From: an uncultured Bacteroidales bacterium
Lineage (GTDB): Bacteria > Bacteroidota > Bacteroidia > Bacteroidales > F082
Assembly (NCBI GenBank): GCA_937877465.1
Contig: CALFIT010000187.1
Coordinates: 1 to 6,585, forward strand
Direction: 5' to 3'
DNA: 6,585 bases
Shown: positions 5,345-6,585 of the stretch, piece by piece
Layout: the number at the start of each line of letters is the position of its first letter
Numbering within the stretch: the stretch's first letter is position 1
Position numbers and translations under genes: made by a program
The notes under the pieces: model-generated
Seen by the model: the letters and a program-made list of their open reading frames with translations, nothing else
Databases searched by the model: none
What the model was told of the DNA's origin: nothing

Positions 5345-5352
5345 CAAAGATA
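5345..5352 (-). promoter_or_regulatory. Bacteroidota -7 box for the Y RNA/Ro60/RtcB operon
   Basis: Minus-strand TATCTTTG matches TAnnTTTG and lies 44 bases upstream of Y-like RNA 1. This places the likely start near 5338 with a leader of about 38 nt before the Y helix, so the 5' end would need trimming. No clear -33 TTTG is visible; that position is occupied by the palindrome at 5361-5383, which suggests regulation at this promoter. Confidence 0.6.
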
Positions 5353-5360
5353 CGACACCT

Positions 5361-5383
5361 ACTGCGCAGCCTATTTGCGCAGT
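5361..5383. promoter_or_regulatory. Perfect inverted repeat, candidate WYL-regulator operator
   Basis: ACTGCGCA (5361-5368) and TGCGCAGT (5376-5383) are perfect 8-bp reverse complements separated by 7 bases. The site covers about -23 to -45 of the leftward RNA-repair promoter and lies 38 bp before the WYL regulator start. A dimeric regulator bound here could activate or block the leftward operon and autoregulate its own gene. That the WYL protein binds it is an inference from position. Confidence 0.6.
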
Positions 5384-5421
5384 TGGAAAAAATTTTGTTT
5401 TTTTGCAAAAATTTTCAAGAA

Positions 5422-6438
5422 ATGCCACTCAACAGAAGCCAACTTATCCGCTTGACCACCATAGACCGCTGCTTGCAGAACCGCTATCGCCGCTGGACGC
5501 TTGATGACCTCATCGAGGCTTGCTCGGAGGCCATCTACGACTGCGAAGGCCGTACCGAGGGCGTGAGCCGACGCACGGTGCAGGCCGACATCCAGCTCAT
5601 GCGCAGCAACAAATTAGGCTACGAAGCGCCAATCATCGTGGTGGACAAGAAATATTACACCTACGCCGACAAAAACTACAGCATCACCAACATTCCCCTA
5701 TCGGATGCCGATGTGAGCACCTTGCAGCAGGCAATGGACATCCTTCGCCACTTCCAGATGTTTTCGCAATTCAGCCCCGTGACGGACATCATCGACAAGT
5801 TGGGCGACCATATCGCCGTGACCACGAAGCATGACATTCCAGCAATCCATTTAGAGAAGAACGAGCGGCTGAAGGGACTGGAGCATGTAAGCGCACTATA
5901 CCAATACATCCTTGCGAAGAAGGCCATCATCATCAACTATCAGTCGTTCAAGGCGAGGCACCCCAGGCCGTTCGCCATTTCGCCGTATCTGTTGAAGGAA
6001 TACCGCAACCGCTGGTTCATCATCTGCTACGACTATGTGCGCAAGGGCATCTGTAACTACGCTTTAGACCGCATTGTGTCTGTTGAGCCGTATGAGGACA
6101 AGCCCTTTGTGGAGAACACCTTCTTTGACCCGGAGCATTACTTCGACAACATCGTTGGGGTGACAAAGGATTTGAACAGCGAGTCCCAGACTGTGAGGCT
6201 AAGGGTGGATGCCAACCAAGCGCCATACGTCATCACCAAACCGTTGCATGGCACCCAAAAGGTGGTCAGGAAAACGGATGACGGTGGCATTGAGGTCACC
6301 ATAGAGGTAGTTCCCAACCCAGAGCTGGAGCGCATCATCTTGGGCTTCGGCCAACACATGCAAGTCATAGAGCCGCGCTTGCTTAGGCATCGCATGAAGA
6401 AGGAATTGCAGGTGGCGGCGTTGCAATATGAGATGTGA
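5422..6438 (+). CDS. WYL-domain transcriptional regulator, divergent from the RNA-repair operon
   Basis: The product has 338 residues. An N-terminal winged-helix-like region (about 1-75) contains RYRRWTLDDLIEACSEAI and SRRTVQADIQLMR, where the recognition helix is expected. A linker follows, then a WYL domain (about 157-225) with YLLKEYRNRWFIICYD; the signature W-Y-L is W-F-I here (198-200). A C-terminal WCX-like domain spans about 255-335. WYL domains in known regulators respond to nucleic-acid or nucleotide ligands. An in-frame ATG at 5329 would extend the protein by 31 residues, but that segment spans the leftward promoter and the palindrome and has no family resemblance; ATG 5422 gives the expected N-terminus. 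It is transcribed divergently from the Y RNA/Ro60/RtcB operon, so it is the likely regulator, in the role that the sigma54 activator RtcR plays elsewhere. Its own promoter is not obvious in the A/T-rich 5384-5421. Confidence 0.9.
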   Translation: MPLNRSQLIRLTTIDRCLQNRYRRWTLDDLIEACSEAIYDCEGRTEGVSRRTVQADIQLMRSNKLGYEAPIIVVDKKYYTYADKNYSITNIPLSDADVSTLQQAMDILRHFQMFSQFSPVTDIIDKLGDHIAVTTKHDIPAIHLEKNERLKGLEHVSALYQYILAKKAIIINYQSFKARHPRPFAISPYLLKEYRNRWFIICYDYVRKGICNYALDRIVSVEPYEDKPFVENTFFDPEHYFDNIVGVTKDLNSESQTVRLRVDANQAPYVITKPLHGTQKVVRKTDDGGIEVTIEVVPNPELERIILGFGQHMQVIEPRLLRHRMKKELQVAALQYEM

Positions 6439-6469
6439 ATTGTGTATCATCGACTTGTATTATGCGACC

Positions 6470-6502
6470 GATTTCTTCAAGGCGTTATGGAACGATGAAA
6501 TC
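6470..6502. terminator. Weak hairpin between convergent genes
   Basis: GATTTCTTC (6470-6478) and GATGAAATC (6494-6502) pair with one mismatch around a 15-base loop in the 71-base gap between the convergent WYL gene and the right-edge gene. No strong U-tract follows on either strand, so a terminator role is only suggested by position. Confidence 0.25.
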
Positions 6503-6509
6503 ATCTAGT

Positions 6510-6585
6510 TTAACCCCGAACCATGTCAAACAAAATCGCGTCCAATGCTTCGGACGAGGCCTTTTCGAGTTCGGGGCGGAAGGTG
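6510..6585 (-). CDS. C-terminal fragment of an unidentified protein
   Basis: The minus strand is open from the window edge to a TAA at 6512-6510 and encodes a 24-residue tail, including FRPELEKASSEALDAILFD, followed by MVRG. The segment is amphipathic-helical and has coding-like codon choice (GAA CTC GAA AAG), whereas the other minus-strand frame I read through this stretch hits a stop. It converges on the WYL gene. The fragment is too short to assign a family. Confidence 0.5.
   Translation of the reverse strand, partial: TFRPELEKASSEALDAILFDMVRG

Noticed and set aside
5329..5421. N-terminal extension of the WYL protein from an upstream ATG
   Set aside because: It would overlap the leftward -7 box and the palindrome, is Phe- and Cys-rich without family resemblance, and ATG 5422 gives the expected WYL-family N-terminus.
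4838..5455. Short plus-strand open frames across the RNA genes
   Set aside because: They run antisense to two structured RNAs and a tRNA-like gene; base pairing, not coding, explains the sequence.
6514..6576. CCCCGAA/TTCGGGG inverted repeat at the right edge
   Set aside because: It lies inside the coding tail of the right-edge gene with a 49-base gap; seven G/C-rich bases at that distance can occur by chance.

Overview
The window looks like a chromosomal segment from a Bacteroidota (Bacteroidales/Prevotella-like) bacterium. Four promoter-type boxes or starts support this: TATCTTTG (the TAnnTTTG -7 box of this phylum) occurs upstream of the left-edge gene, the ATPase gene and the central RNA-repair operon, and start codons lack Shine-Dalgarno sequences. 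Protein family features agree. This taxonomic call is an inference from signals and remembered family sequence; no search was run.

Layout, left to right. (1) 1-193, minus: N-terminus of a secreted or membrane-anchored coiled-coil protein cut by the window edge. (2) 251-1702, minus: an AAA ATPase of the archaeal-type ATPase/DUF234 family with a C-terminal PD-(D/E)XK-like domain. Its promoter lies in a 52-bp-periodic tandem repeat (1716-1867). (3) 1943-2008: branched terminator-like hairpin closing the next operon. (4) 2054-5300, minus: an RNA-repair/RNA-quality-control operon, in transcription order Y-like RNA 1 (5300-5163), Y-like RNA 2 (5150-5055), tRNA-Phe(GAA)-like (5054-4982), Ro60/TROVE protein (4962-3439), Y-like RNA 3 (3430-3319), tRNA-Ile(UAU)-like (3318-3242), RtcB RNA ligase (3220-2054). 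(5) 5345-5383: -7 box for that operon and a perfect 8-bp inverted repeat just upstream of it. (6) 5422-6438, plus: a divergent WYL-domain transcriptional regulator. (7) 6510-6585, minus: C-terminus of an unidentified protein.

The most notable part is the central operon. The three non-coding RNAs share an architecture: a 6-7 bp terminal helix whose sequence covaries between copies, a single bulged U, a conserved GC/GC step, the invariant 5' block TGCCGTA-N8-ATACTTC and the 3' block TGTYGC. This fits the Ro60-binding end of Y RNAs. Y-like RNA 1 also carries a complete tRNA fold in circularly permuted order (T arm, acceptor, D arm), with the Y stem in place of the anticodon loop. Two further tRNA-like genes in normal order sit immediately 3' of Y-like RNAs 2 and 3 and about 20 nt 5' of the two protein start codons, an arrangement that would allow tRNA-processing enzymes to release each RNA and each mRNA.

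Working model (inference): the WYL protein senses a stress or RNA-damage signal and controls the divergent operon through the palindrome. RtcB reseals cleaved RNAs, Ro60 with its Y RNAs handles damaged or misfolded RNA, and the tRNA-like genes act as processing punctuation, tRNA replacements or decoys. RtcA and the sigma54 activator RtcR, known partners in enterobacterial rtc operons, are not present in the window.
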